A stretch of 64,000 nt of DNA from assembly GCF_003097235.1 (NCBI RefSeq), contig NZ_QEQQ01000011.1, forward strand, positions 62,001 through 126,000. The letters run 5' to 3'. Shown here one piece after another: positions 26,275 through 34,232 of the stretch. Source of the DNA: Pseudomonas sp. CC120222-01a. GTDB lineage: Bacteria; Pseudomonadota; Gammaproteobacteria; Pseudomonadales; Pseudomonadaceae. Position 1 is the stretch's first letter. The number at the start of each line of letters is the position of its first letter. Made by a program: the position numbers and the translations under genes. The notes beneath the pieces were generated by a model. It searched no databases and was not told the origin of the DNA. It worked only from the letters and a program-made list of their open reading frames with translations.

Positions 26275-27020
26275 GCCTTGCTCCCTTTCTGGCGGTCGAT
26301 GCGCAGGCGGTACTGGAAGGCATCGCCACGGTAGTAGAGGTGTTCGAAGTCCAGCGGCGCGCCGTCGGCGGTGTGGGTCAGGCGTTCGATGCGCATGATC
26401 GGCGCGCCCTCCTCCACCTCCAGCGCCTGGGTCAGGTCGCTGTCGGCCAGCACCGCGTCGATGGCCAGGTCGGCATGCCCCAGGGCGATGCCGCAGTCGT
26501 TTTCCAGCAGCAGGAAGATGTCGCGGGTAACCAGGTCGGCCTTTTCCAGCTTTTCGCCGACGGCCTTGGGTAGCCAGGTCAGCTCCAGCGATACCGGCTC
26601 GCGATTGATCAGCCGCACCCGGCGAATCTCGGTGACCAGGCTGCCCTCCTCTACCTGCAGCCGCGCCGCCACCAGGGCATTGGCTGGCACATGGCGGAAG
26701 CTGCGCAGGCGGTTGATCACCTCGTAGCCCATCTGCGTCATGGATTCACCCAGGCCTTGCAGGGTGCTGACGTTCTGGAACGCCTTGGGCTTGGCGACGA
26801 AGGTACCTTTGCCGTGGATCTTGAAGATCAGCCCTTCTTTCTGCAGATCACCCAGCGCCTGGCGCACGGTGATACGGCTGACGTCGAATGCCTTGCCCAG
26901 TTCGCTTTCCGAGGGCATGCGGCTATGCGGTGGATAAGTACCGTCAAGGATGCGCTCGCGCAGCAGTTCCTTGAGCTGGGTGTAGAGCGGTACCGGGGAC
27001 AGGGGGAGCAGTTCGGCCAT
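26271..27020 (-). CDS. GntR/HutC-family repressor of the AprAB-like operon
   Basis: 249 residues. The N-terminal GntR winged helix (PLYTQLKELLRERI..., PSESELGKAFDVSRITVRQALGDLQKEG) is followed by a UTRA effector domain that ends in FEHLYYRGDAFQYRLRIDR. The ATG at 27020 gives MAELLPLSPVPLY, the normal family start; an in-frame extension 35 codons upstream is not needed. It is the first gene of the operon, overlapping the flavoprotein start. A perfect 16-bp palindrome 21 bp upstream of its start is the likely operator, so it should repress its own operon until an effector binds. Confidence 0.88.
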   Translation of the reverse strand: MAELLPLSPVPLYTQLKELLRERILDGTYPPHSRMPSESELGKAFDVSRITVRQALGDLQKEGLIFKIHGKGTFVAKPKAFQNVSTLQGLGESMTQMGYEVINRLRSFRHVPANALVAARLQVEEGSLVTEIRRVRLINREPVSLELTWLPKAVGEKLEKADLVTRDIFLLLENDCGIALGHADLAIDAVLADSDLTQALEVEEGAPIMRIERLTHTADGAPLDFEHLYYRGDAFQYRLRIDRQKGSKA

Positions 27021-27041
27021 GGGTCTCTTCGCTGATCGGTG

Positions 27042-27057
27042 ACTTGTTATAACAAGT
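27042..27057. promoter_or_regulatory. Perfect palindromic operator for the GntR regulator
   Basis: ACTTGTTATAACAAGT is a perfect 16-bp inverted repeat whose TTGTTATAACAA core matches the style of GntR/HutC operators (CTTGT-ATA-ACAAG). It lies just upstream of the gntR start where a promoter is expected. Confidence 0.7.
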
Positions 27058-27217
27058 TGTGACCAGAGCATAGAGGGCATAAGAACTCGTAAGGAAATAC
27101 TGATATCGCATATGGATAGATGCATTTCCGTTTCCCGGAGCCGAGCACGGTGGAAAAACTGTCACAGATCAAGGCGATGGACGCCGCCGAATCAGATGGG
27201 TATGATGCCTGCGCGTT

Positions 27218-27294
27218 GCACTCGTAGCTCAGCTGGATAGAGTACTGCCCTCCGAAGGCAGGGGTCGTGGGTTCGAATCCCGCCGAGTGCGCCA
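27218..27294 (+). tRNA. tRNA-Arg (anticodon CCG)
   Basis: 77 nt with a perfect 7-bp acceptor stem GCACTCG/CGAGTGC, D-loop AGCTCAGCTGGATAGAGT, anticodon stem CTGCC/GGCAG with loop CTCCGAA (anticodon CCG at 27252-27254), T-loop GGGTTCGAATCCC, and an encoded 3' GCCA. It is a frequent site of island insertion, and AT-richer genes start directly behind it. Confidence 0.97.
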
Positions 27295-27477
27295 TCCTCT
27301 CCCTCAACTGCACAGCGCATCTGCGATGTGCATAGCGAAAGCTAGCTCCTTCCAGCTCACGCCCGAGCGTACCTATTCTCCCCTACGCCAAGCAAATCGT
27401 GTTAAATATCACCTGTTTTGTTCAGTTTTCCGTCCCTGATTGGAAAACGATGAACTTAGGTGAGAGCAAAAATTGGC

Positions 27478-28050
27478 ATGAATAAAAAAGAGTCGGAAGA
27501 AATCAGTAAGTTTTTGAGCTATGTGCTGAGGCACGAGCCGCAGTCGATTGGCTTGACGCTGGACGCCGAAGGCTGGGCGAGCATTGACTCACTGCTTGAC
27601 TCGTCGCAAAAAGCGGGACGAATTCTGGATCTCTCGCTGCTGGAAAAAATAGTTGCTGAAAGCAGCAAAAAACGTTTTTCCATCTCGCCTGACAGGAAAT
27701 TTATCCGGGCAACACAAGGTCACTCAACGGCAAGTGTATGTATAAAACACTCTGAGTTAACTCCGCCTGATCGTCTTTACCATGGAACAGCAACTCGTTT
27801 TCTGCAATCCATTCTGGATAATGGACTTGTCGCAGGGGCACGTCATCACGTTCATTTATCAGAAGACCTGGAAACCGCTAAATCTGTCGGGCAAAGGTAT
27901 GGCAAGCCCGTGGTATTGGAAGTTGAAGCCCTACTAATGCACAACATGGGCTTCAAGTTTTTCCAAGCGGAAAATGGAGTTTGGCTTGTTTCCAGTGTTC
28001 CAGCGGAATTATTGAGCGTGAAGGCTCAACCGAGCACTTCGAAGGACTGA
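27478..28050 (+). CDS. kptA: RNA 2'-phosphotransferase KptA/Tpt1
   Basis: 190 residues. In yeast, Tpt1 removes the 2'-phosphate left at tRNA splice junctions by transferring it to NAD+; bacterial homologues have the activity but no known tRNA-splicing substrate. The core motifs are seen: LSYVLRHEP (R18, H19), EGWASIDSLL, LYHGTATRFL and GLVAGARHHVHLS. The codon use and base composition are AT-richer than the neighbours and the gene stands directly behind tRNA-Arg, suggesting lateral gain. The ATG at 27478 matches the family start. Its 3' end overlaps the convergent immunity-like gene by 25 bp. Confidence 0.88.
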   Translation: MNKKESEEISKFLSYVLRHEPQSIGLTLDAEGWASIDSLLDSSQKAGRILDLSLLEKIVAESSKKRFSISPDRKFIRATQGHSTASVCIKHSELTPPDRLYHGTATRFLQSILDNGLVAGARHHVHLSEDLETAKSVGQRYGKPVVLEVEALLMHNMGFKFFQAENGVWLVSSVPAELLSVKAQPSTSKD

Positions 28051-28424
28051 GCAACGACATGTATTGCCATACCTTCTGACTGCAGGTAAAGCCTGAAGTG
28101 CTTGTGCGCAGAAGGGCTACCTGCCTTGTTGATGGCCATCAGCAAATCCGAAACTTCATACTCCACAAGGCAGTCCAGCATAGGGTTATCACGGTCATCT
28201 GGGCAGTTGAAAAGGCTGTGCCCAGGAAACGGAGTTTTAACAAAGTAACTCGGCCAGACGAACCGAATAACCTTTTTGCTCTCTTCGCCTTCTGCGCTTT
28301 CCGACTCGTAATATACATTGACGTCCAACGCATCATCTGCATAAACCATCTCTACCCTGTCTTCACCCTCTGCCGGCAAGAATGATCCCAAGTCCAACCG
28401 ACACAACGGCTTAAGCAATTTCAT
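28026..28424 (-). CDS. Probable immunity protein for the adjacent toxin
   Basis: 132 residues, acidic, no signal peptide or membrane segment, not recognised as a known family. It starts 6 bp after the stop of the large toxin-like gene on the same strand, shares its AT-rich composition, and has the size typical of cognate immunity proteins. The assignment rests on this arrangement alone. Confidence 0.5.
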   Translation of the reverse strand: MKLLKPLCRLDLGSFLPAEGEDRVEMVYADDALDVNVYYESESAEGEESKKVIRFVWPSYFVKTPFPGHSLFNCPDDRDNPMLDCLVEYEVSDLLMAINKAGSPSAHKHFRLYLQSEGMAIHVVAQSFEVLG

Positions 28425-28430
28425 TCAACA

Positions 28431-29768
28431 TCACCTTCTGGCTTTTTCAATTGACCCACCGTAGTTTTTTTCCAACTGATCTCTGACAAGCATGTCGAAG
28501 GTAATATTGTCATAGGCGATCACACCTGTCTTATTGACACCATACCATTCAGCCTTCGGTATGCCAGCATTAATAAGCGCCGTCGAACTCCGGGTATTTG
28601 CGATCACCTTGCGCCCATCAACCATAACGTAATCCAACGGGACTTGGCTAGGTTTCACCACGCCTTGTTGCAGCGCCTTGGTCAGATCATCCACAGTTTT
28701 AATCGGGCGCCCGGCGGCGGCTGTGTAGATTTCCCTTCCCTCTCTGCTAAATGCCTTTGTAGGCTTGGCGATAACCTGCGCAAAAACGCTGTCTTCCAGA
28801 ACCCCACGCTCGCCTCCCCTGGGTGGATGTCTTTCAGACTTCTGTTCCGGTAGCTTTTGTTGTTTAACCTCGCGAGCAATGGGAGGTTCAACTTTAGCGC
28901 TGACAACCGGCGCAGTGTCATTCATACGCAAGTCAGGCCTGGCGAGTAATGCTTCTTCATTACGCGCCAACCAACCGGCGATTTGCCTGTTCGACATGCC
29001 GGCTTGTAGTTTTGCACTCCTCGCCGCGATACTGTCCAAACCACCCAGAACACCGGACTTGACCTGCCCACGCATTAAATACGCAACGATCGCCATGAGC
29101 AACAGCAAGACCAACTGTTCTTGCCCCCTAGCCAGTTGCCGCGCCGCCCGCTCTATATTCTCTTGGTATTCCGCTGAAGCCGCACCAGTGGGATCGAGCC
29201 CTGCAGGCCGGCTCCCATCCTCTGCACTCCAGGCAGTGGCCAAGCCTTCGTGCAATAAAGAAAGGCAAGCAGGCAACCCTTGATAGAAATAATCAGCAAT
29301 TGCCGAAAGTCCTATACCCAAGAGAATTAGATTGCCGACCTGAAGTCCTATACCGGCACCAGCCACTGCCCCTGGCACAGCACCTGCACCCAATACGAAT
29401 GATCCACCAATGCCGCCAGCAATCGTTCCAACAGCTACGCTGCCGCCGACAACCATCGCTACTTCCTTGACCAGTTGAAGCAAGATCGGAAGTATCTCGG
29501 ATATGTTGATACTCGCCCATTTTTGCATCAAATCCGACTGGACAATCGGGTAAGACAGCGTCATCGCCAGTCTCACTGATTCAATCCGACTTCCTCCCAC
29601 CTGCCCATAGGCATGGCTGGCCACGTCACCGATGCGACGGCTAAATCCATTCCAATGATGACTGAACTGATCCCAGCTCGCACCGACGCTCTGATTGAGA
29701 TGGCTGAATTTTTGTTCGAGATTCCTTTCAACTTCGCCCCACGTCGGGACATTGGCCAATATGTCCAT
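28431..29768 (-). CDS. Modular toxin with hydrophobic delivery region and C-terminal toxin domain
   Basis: 445 residues. The N-terminal ~100 residues (MDILANVPTWGEVERNLEQKF...) look like the leader of a family of Pseudomonas modular effectors. A Gly/Ala-rich hydrophobic stretch (about 105-165, GGSVAVGTIAGGIGGSF...) and another near 220-235 could cross membranes. A proline/charged linker (about 285-335) leads to a C-terminal domain (about 340-445) with DYVMVDGRKVIANTRSSTALINAGIPKAEW and KTG, a pattern shared by C-termini of many polymorphic (Rhs/haemagglutinin-type) toxins. The ATG has GAGGG upstream. No VgrG, PAAR or secretion gene is nearby. The toxic activity cannot be named. Confidence 0.6.
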   Translation of the reverse strand: MDILANVPTWGEVERNLEQKFSHLNQSVGASWDQFSHHWNGFSRRIGDVASHAYGQVGGSRIESVRLAMTLSYPIVQSDLMQKWASINISEILPILLQLVKEVAMVVGGSVAVGTIAGGIGGSFVLGAGAVPGAVAGAGIGLQVGNLILLGIGLSAIADYFYQGLPACLSLLHEGLATAWSAEDGSRPAGLDPTGAASAEYQENIERAARQLARGQEQLVLLLLMAIVAYLMRGQVKSGVLGGLDSIAARSAKLQAGMSNRQIAGWLARNEEALLARPDLRMNDTAPVVSAKVEPPIAREVKQQKLPEQKSERHPPRGGERGVLEDSVFAQVIAKPTKAFSREGREIYTAAAGRPIKTVDDLTKALQQGVVKPSQVPLDYVMVDGRKVIANTRSSTALINAGIPKAEWYGVNKTGVIAYDNITFDMLVRDQLEKNYGGSIEKARR

Positions 29769-29988
29769 ATTCCCTCTTGACTCCTCAAAGAAGGTGCATG
29801 CTCAAGTCCTTGAGCTATCCATTCAAGTTAGTCCTCAAACCGCCGCTAACGCAATCGTTGAGTGTTGGGCGCGTGATGACTCGCACAAACCACAGACTTA
29901 CACTCAGCATTTCATTGGTGTTAGCTTGGATGCTTTCCCGTTCAAGACGGGTACCCAACAACAATGATTCGCGAAGGAATGCGTGCAC

Positions 29989-31719
29989 ATGCATCTGAAA
30001 AAGCTCACCTCCACCGCCTTGCTGCTGGCCGGCATCGGCCTGTTCACCCAACCGGCCCAGGCCAACCTGACCCAGCAACAATCTGCCGCCATCGTCAAAG
30101 CCTTCGACGGCAGCAACCCGGCCGACTTCAAGCAATTCCTCGGCAAACTCAAAGGTAGCGACCTGGCCAAGGCCGACAACCTCACCGCCACCCTCGACGC
30201 CTACCTGGCCTGCAAGCCGCTCGCCGCCGAGCAGCAGAACGAGATCAACCGCCTGCTCGGCCTGTACACCCGCATCAAGTACGCCAAGGCCGCCACGGAA
30301 AATCTGCGTGAACTGGTGGCCATTCCCACCTTCAGCGTCGACGGCGTGCCGCAGCACGAAAATCCCGAATTCCTGAAGGTCGCCGACAAGATCAAGGCCC
30401 TGGCCGAGAGCTTCGGCCTGGTCTTCCGCAACGTCGACAACCGCGTCTACGAGATTACGCTAGGGGAAGGCAAGGAAGTGGTCGGCATCCACGCCCACGC
30501 TGACGTGGTACCGGTCAACCCGGACAACTGGAAGCTGGCTGACGGCACCCGCCTCGACCCGTTCAAGGTCACCCAGGTCGGTGACCGCATGTACGGCCGT
30601 GGCACCGAGGATGACAAGAACGGCATCATCGTCGCGCTGTATGCGCTGAAAGTGGCCAAGGACGAAAACCTGCCCCTGGCCCGGCAGTTCAAGCTGCTGA
30701 TCGACACCACCGAAGAAACCAGCGGCGACGCCATCCCCTATTACTTCGAGCGCAACCCGACCCCCGACTACAACCTGGCACTCGACGGCGGCTACCCGGT
30801 GGTGATTGCCGAAAAAGGCTACGGCACGGTCATGGCCAGCTTCAGCAAACGCCCGGCCACGGGCAAGGGCGCGGAAATCGTCAACCTGACCGGCGGCCTG
30901 GCGACCAACCAGATTCCGACCACGTCGGTGGCGACCCTGGTTGCCGACAACCCGGCAGAGCTGGCCAAGCACCTGGAGAAGGCCGGCGCCGACTACGTGA
31001 AGCGCAATGGCAATGATTTCAGCATCGACGCCAAGGTAGACGGCAAGAACGTACTGCTTGCCGTGACCGGCGTTTCTGCCCACTCTTCGGAGCCAGAGTC
31101 CGGCGTCAACCCGGTGGCCCGCATGCTCGACTTCCTCAATGGCCTGGGCCAGCAGGTGCCGCTCAAGCACAACCACTTCACCGATGCCGCCCGCTACGCC
31201 GCCGACAACTGGGGCCTGGACTACCTGGGCAACAAACTCGGCATCGGTTTCGAAGACAGCTTCATGGGCCCGCTGACCACCTCGCTGACCTTCGTCGGCG
31301 TGGATGCCAAGGGCCTGAAGCTGGCCGTGAACCTGCGCATTCCCAAAGGCAAGCCACTGGCCACGCTCAAGGACCAACTGGCCGACAAGCTGGGCAAATG
31401 GACCCGCCAGAGCCACACTTCGGTCGCCTTCGACTACAGCCTCGATGAGCCGATGTTCCGCAACCCCGAAGGCGAATGGGTCAAGGCGCTGCTCGATGTG
31501 GCCAGCGAAAACCTGGGCATGAAGCACGCGTTCGGCACCTCGGCCGGCGCCACCTCGGTGCACGACCTGCCCAACGGCGTGCAGTTCGGCCTGGCCATGC
31601 CGGATGTGAAGTACACCGGGCACAACGACAACGAGTTCAAGACCGTGGAACAGTTCATGCTCGACCTGCAGGTAGTGAGCGAGATGGTGGCGCGGATCGG
31701 ACAGATGCCGAAGCTTTGA
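29989..31719 (+). CDS. Secreted M20-family dipeptidase
   Basis: 576 residues. A signal peptide (MHLKKLTSTALLLAGIGLFTQPAQA) exports it. The M20 zinc peptidase core has HAHADVVPV (first zinc His and catalytic Asp), GRGTEDDKNG (bridging Asp), DTTEETSGD (catalytic and zinc Glu), and a zinc-ligand His near the C-terminus (TGHNDNEF). The organisation resembles PepV-type dipeptidases, with an N-terminal helical extension of ~100 residues. The ATG at 29989 is chosen; a GTG at 29983 is an alternative. It is transcribed alone, with GC content back to the chromosomal norm. Confidence 0.85.
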   Translation: MHLKKLTSTALLLAGIGLFTQPAQANLTQQQSAAIVKAFDGSNPADFKQFLGKLKGSDLAKADNLTATLDAYLACKPLAAEQQNEINRLLGLYTRIKYAKAATENLRELVAIPTFSVDGVPQHENPEFLKVADKIKALAESFGLVFRNVDNRVYEITLGEGKEVVGIHAHADVVPVNPDNWKLADGTRLDPFKVTQVGDRMYGRGTEDDKNGIIVALYALKVAKDENLPLARQFKLLIDTTEETSGDAIPYYFERNPTPDYNLALDGGYPVVIAEKGYGTVMASFSKRPATGKGAEIVNLTGGLATNQIPTTSVATLVADNPAELAKHLEKAGADYVKRNGNDFSIDAKVDGKNVLLAVTGVSAHSSEPESGVNPVARMLDFLNGLGQQVPLKHNHFTDAARYAADNWGLDYLGNKLGIGFEDSFMGPLTTSLTFVGVDAKGLKLAVNLRIPKGKPLATLKDQLADKLGKWTRQSHTSVAFDYSLDEPMFRNPEGEWVKALLDVASENLGMKHAFGTSAGATSVHDLPNGVQFGLAMPDVKYTGHNDNEFKTVEQFMLDLQVVSEMVARIGQMPKL

Positions 31720-31904
31720 GCAATGCTTGCAGCGGCGTAGCCATCCAACTACCATTGGCCCTGACTACGACGACAGCAGAAAATTTGTCGGCGGTGCTGC
31801 GAAGGCCTCGGAATACTGGGGTCATATGAAGGGAGATTGCAGGCAACATGAGTCGTTCCACTTGAGTGTGGGAGATTCGCCTCCAAAGCCGTCCTTCCGC
31901 GTAG

Positions 31905-32417
31905 TCAGCTGATATTCCTGATCTTGGCCTCGGTTGCATGATATGCAGTAACCGGGGCCAAGTACTTTCTACCTCCCTGAACTCGTATCCTGACCACGGC
32001 GACTGCATAAAAGCTCGCCTTGCCAATGCGGACTTTCTGTCGCGTATTGAAGACGATCGCTTGTGCATGCTTGGGCTTGTTCAAGCCAACCTGGCTTAGA
32101 GGCGAATAGGCCGCAAGCAGAATTTCCAAGACCTCCTCAACCGTACATCGATCTTTGGTCATCCGCGCATCCAAAGGATGAGCGACCGCTTCCAGATCAA
32201 TGAGAACGCCTCTTTGATTGGGCACATCCCAGCCCTTCTCCTTGCAGATCCTCCTGACACGATCAAACTGCTTAGGCGTGAGCAAGTACGAAAACGCAGG
32301 CACACCTTCATCATTTACCCTGTGGTCAGCGGAGCGACGGCGGGCTAGTGCAATTTCAACCAAGGCAATGAAGGCATCTTGCAACGCGCTACGCCTGGGT
32401 AATTGTGAGTTCTCCAT
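31905..32417 (-). CDS. Hypothetical protein, possible BECR-type nuclease end
   Basis: 170 residues from the ATG at 32417 (181 from a GTG at 32450). It is not confidently recognised. A basic N-terminal half is followed by a C-terminus that reads SFYAVAVVRIRVQGG, then APVTAYHATEAKIRN. This strand-plus-TAYHAT ending recalls toxin nucleases of the barnase/EndoU/colicin/RelE-like group, but the match is weak. The gene is isolated between an AT-rich gap and the peptidase gene, with no partner visible. Composition suggests acquired DNA. Confidence 0.45.
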   Translation of the reverse strand: MENSQLPRRSALQDAFIALVEIALARRRSADHRVNDEGVPAFSYLLTPKQFDRVRRICKEKGWDVPNQRGVLIDLEAVAHPLDARMTKDRCTVEEVLEILLAAYSPLSQVGLNKPKHAQAIVFNTRQKVRIGKASFYAVAVVRIRVQGGRKYLAPVTAYHATEAKIRNIS

Positions 32418-32450
32418 GACTTCTTGTTTTCCATCGCGAGCATTCTCCAC

Positions 32451-32775
32451 CCCAGAAAGATCAACGCCCGTGTGCGCGGCACCACGGGCGTCAGGATCTC
32501 AACTAGTACTGGAAATTAAGCCTTTGATTGCGATGGGTAAATTCGAAGTCCGATGCTGTGGGAGGGCAGCTTTCGTAGGCAAATTCTGAAAAATCTGAAG
32601 TCCGCCTATCCCTTTGCCTTCTCCAACGTGAGTACCCGCTCTCTCTTGCCAAAAGCGCCGCTCTAATGACGTTTTTCAATCGACTCCATGCCGTTTCCTG
32701 CATTGCCGTGCAAGCTGGCGTGCCGGATGCTTTATTTACTCAAAGCGCTCGTCTTTTCCACCCGCAGAGGCCCGT
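32451..32775. other. Gene-free stretch between the hypothetical gene and the CBS gene
   Basis: 325 bp without a credible gene. It holds a perfect 9-bp inverted repeat (ACGCCCGTG / CACGGGCGT at 32464-32491, no T-run), AT-richer sequence with short stop-rich frames, and presumably the promoter of the CBS gene near its right end. Confidence 0.6.
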
Positions 32776-33213
32776 ATGAAGACCGTCGAACAAATCCTCA
32801 AGACCAAGTCCCAGCACCAGACCGTGTATACCATCGGCCCGGATGACTCGGTGCTCGACGCCCTGAAACTGCTGGCGGAGAAAAACGTCGGTGCCTTGCC
32901 GGTCGTGGAAAACGACCAGGTGGTGGGGATCGTCAGTGAACGCGACTATGCGCGCAAGCTGGTGCTCAAGGGCCGCTCCTCGGCCGCCACGCCGGTGCGC
33001 GAGATCATGAGCGCACCCGTGATCACGGTGGAGCCGAAGAAGAACCTGGATTACTGCATGCAGCAAATGACCGACCGCCACCTGCGTCACCTGCCTGTCG
33101 TCGAGAACGGCAAGCTGCTCGGGCTGCTGTCGATTGGTGACCTGGTGAAGGAAACCATCGCCGAGCAGGCCAGCCTGATCAAGCAACTGGAGCAGTACAT
33201 CCGCGGCGAATGA
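32776..33213 (+). CDS. CBS-domain protein
   Basis: 145 residues made of two CBS repeats (about 10-65 and 75-135), together one Bateman module, with the recurrent GALPVVEN.QVVGIVSERD and RHLPVVENGKLLGLLSIGD segments. Such stand-alone modules bind adenosine nucleotides and report energy state. A short helix closes the protein. It has its own promoter and AGAGG near the ATG. The partner is unknown. Confidence 0.88.
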   Translation: MKTVEQILKTKSQHQTVYTIGPDDSVLDALKLLAEKNVGALPVVENDQVVGIVSERDYARKLVLKGRSSAATPVREIMSAPVITVEPKKNLDYCMQQMTDRHLRHLPVVENGKLLGLLSIGDLVKETIAEQASLIKQLEQYIRGE

Positions 33214-33220
33214 TGGCGCC

Positions 33221-33859
33221 TCAGTGGTAGGCGCGCTCCAGTTCGTCCAGCTGATGGTCGAAACTGCGCAGGCGCGCCGACCAGGTGTACACCAGTACCT
33301 CCAGGTCACGGTTGAGCACGGCGGTATTGCCATGGCCGTTGCTCGACGGTTCGCACAAATCCAGCTGATACCGCTCGCGGGCCATGGCCGTGGCCACGCT
33401 GGACAGGTCGCGGGCATTGGCCAGCCAGTGATGGTGATGGTCGTGGATTTCTCGGTCGAGCGCCCGGCACTGGCGTTTCAGCGCATCCAGGCTTTGCTCC
33501 AGCGGAGTGCCCTTGAGCTCGCCCATCACCTCCTCGAAGGTGCGCCCGGAATGCCAGTAGCTGCCCCAGAAATAGCGGTCGAACACCGTCTCGACGCGAC
33601 GTAGCGCGACCTTGGTGTTCCAGATGGTCAGCAACGTTCGCCCCTGGATCACCTCACGCTTGTTCAGGCGCAACTGCTGCCAGGCAATCCAGGTCAGCGC
33701 CAGCAACGCGACCGCGCCCGTGACGGCGGCGGCAGCGTAAAGGAACTGTATCGCCTGGTTCATCTGCTGGGTGTGGCGGATGCCGTAGAAGTAACCGGCC
33801 GTCAGGGTGCCCAGGATCGTCACGGAGCACCAGAAACCTGGTGCGTAGGGATCTTTCAT
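33221..33859 (-). CDS. Small membrane protein of unknown function
   Basis: 212 residues from the ATG at 33859. Two membrane segments lie in the first ~65 residues (FWCSVTILGTLTAGYFYG; FLYAAAAVTGAVALLALTWIAW). The rest is cytoplasmic and helical, with an acidic/His segment REIHDHHHHW. The layout resembles DUF4760-like proteins, but I do not recognise it firmly. It is convergent with the CBS gene, 7 bp apart. Confidence 0.65.
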   Translation of the reverse strand: MKDPYAPGFWCSVTILGTLTAGYFYGIRHTQQMNQAIQFLYAAAAVTGAVALLALTWIAWQQLRLNKREVIQGRTLLTIWNTKVALRRVETVFDRYFWGSYWHSGRTFEEVMGELKGTPLEQSLDALKRQCRALDREIHDHHHHWLANARDLSSVATAMARERYQLDLCEPSSNGHGNTAVLNRDLEVLVYTWSARLRSFDHQLDELERAYH

Positions 33860-33928
33860 CACGCTAACCCCTCTTGTTTTCCCTGAGCATAGCAACGGCC
33901 AATCACACGTCAGGTGCCGCTCGGCACT

Positions 33929-34171
33929 TTATTTTCGGGGGCGACGCAGCGCTTCGTTGAGTTGATCGAAAGGCACCGCCCAATCGGCATCTTCAATGAT
34001 GCTTTCCTTCAGGAAGGTGCGCTGGGAGTCGGTCCAGAACGGTGCATCCACCAGCTTGGTCTCGTTCTTCAACGGTGAATGGCTGGTGATGAACTGGTCG
34101 ATGCTCTGCGCATCGTCGGGTAGGCCCAGTTGCTTGAACAGTTCGGCGAATGGATGGGTCGGTGCGTCCAT
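33929..34171 (-). CDS. DUF2789 family protein
   Basis: 80 residues. The compact helical pattern HPFAELFKQLGLPDDAQSIDQFITSH...FWTDSQRTFLKESI..DADWAVPFDQLNEALR is that of the small proteobacterial DUF2789 family. Its function is unknown. The ATG at 34171 is set by a strong AGGAGG six bases upstream. It lies 61 bp after the deacylase-like gene on the same strand. Confidence 0.8.
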   Translation of the reverse strand: MDAPTHPFAELFKQLGLPDDAQSIDQFITSHSPLKNETKLVDAPFWTDSQRTFLKESIIEDADWAVPFDQLNEALRRPRK

Positions 34172-34232
34172 GGTTCCTCCTGTGTGCCGGGCTGGCCGTC
34201 CACGACGCCGGCCCGGCATTGGCTTGAGAACA

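Noticed and set aside
27270..29990. Attachment-site duplication of the tRNA-Arg 3' end
   Set aside because: No second copy of GGGTTCGAATCCCGCCGAG was seen in the following region, so an att pair is not claimed.
31727..31912. Small plus-strand frame of 61 codons after the M20 peptidase
   Set aside because: No ribosome site, no similarity, and it runs into the end of the minus-strand hypothetical gene.
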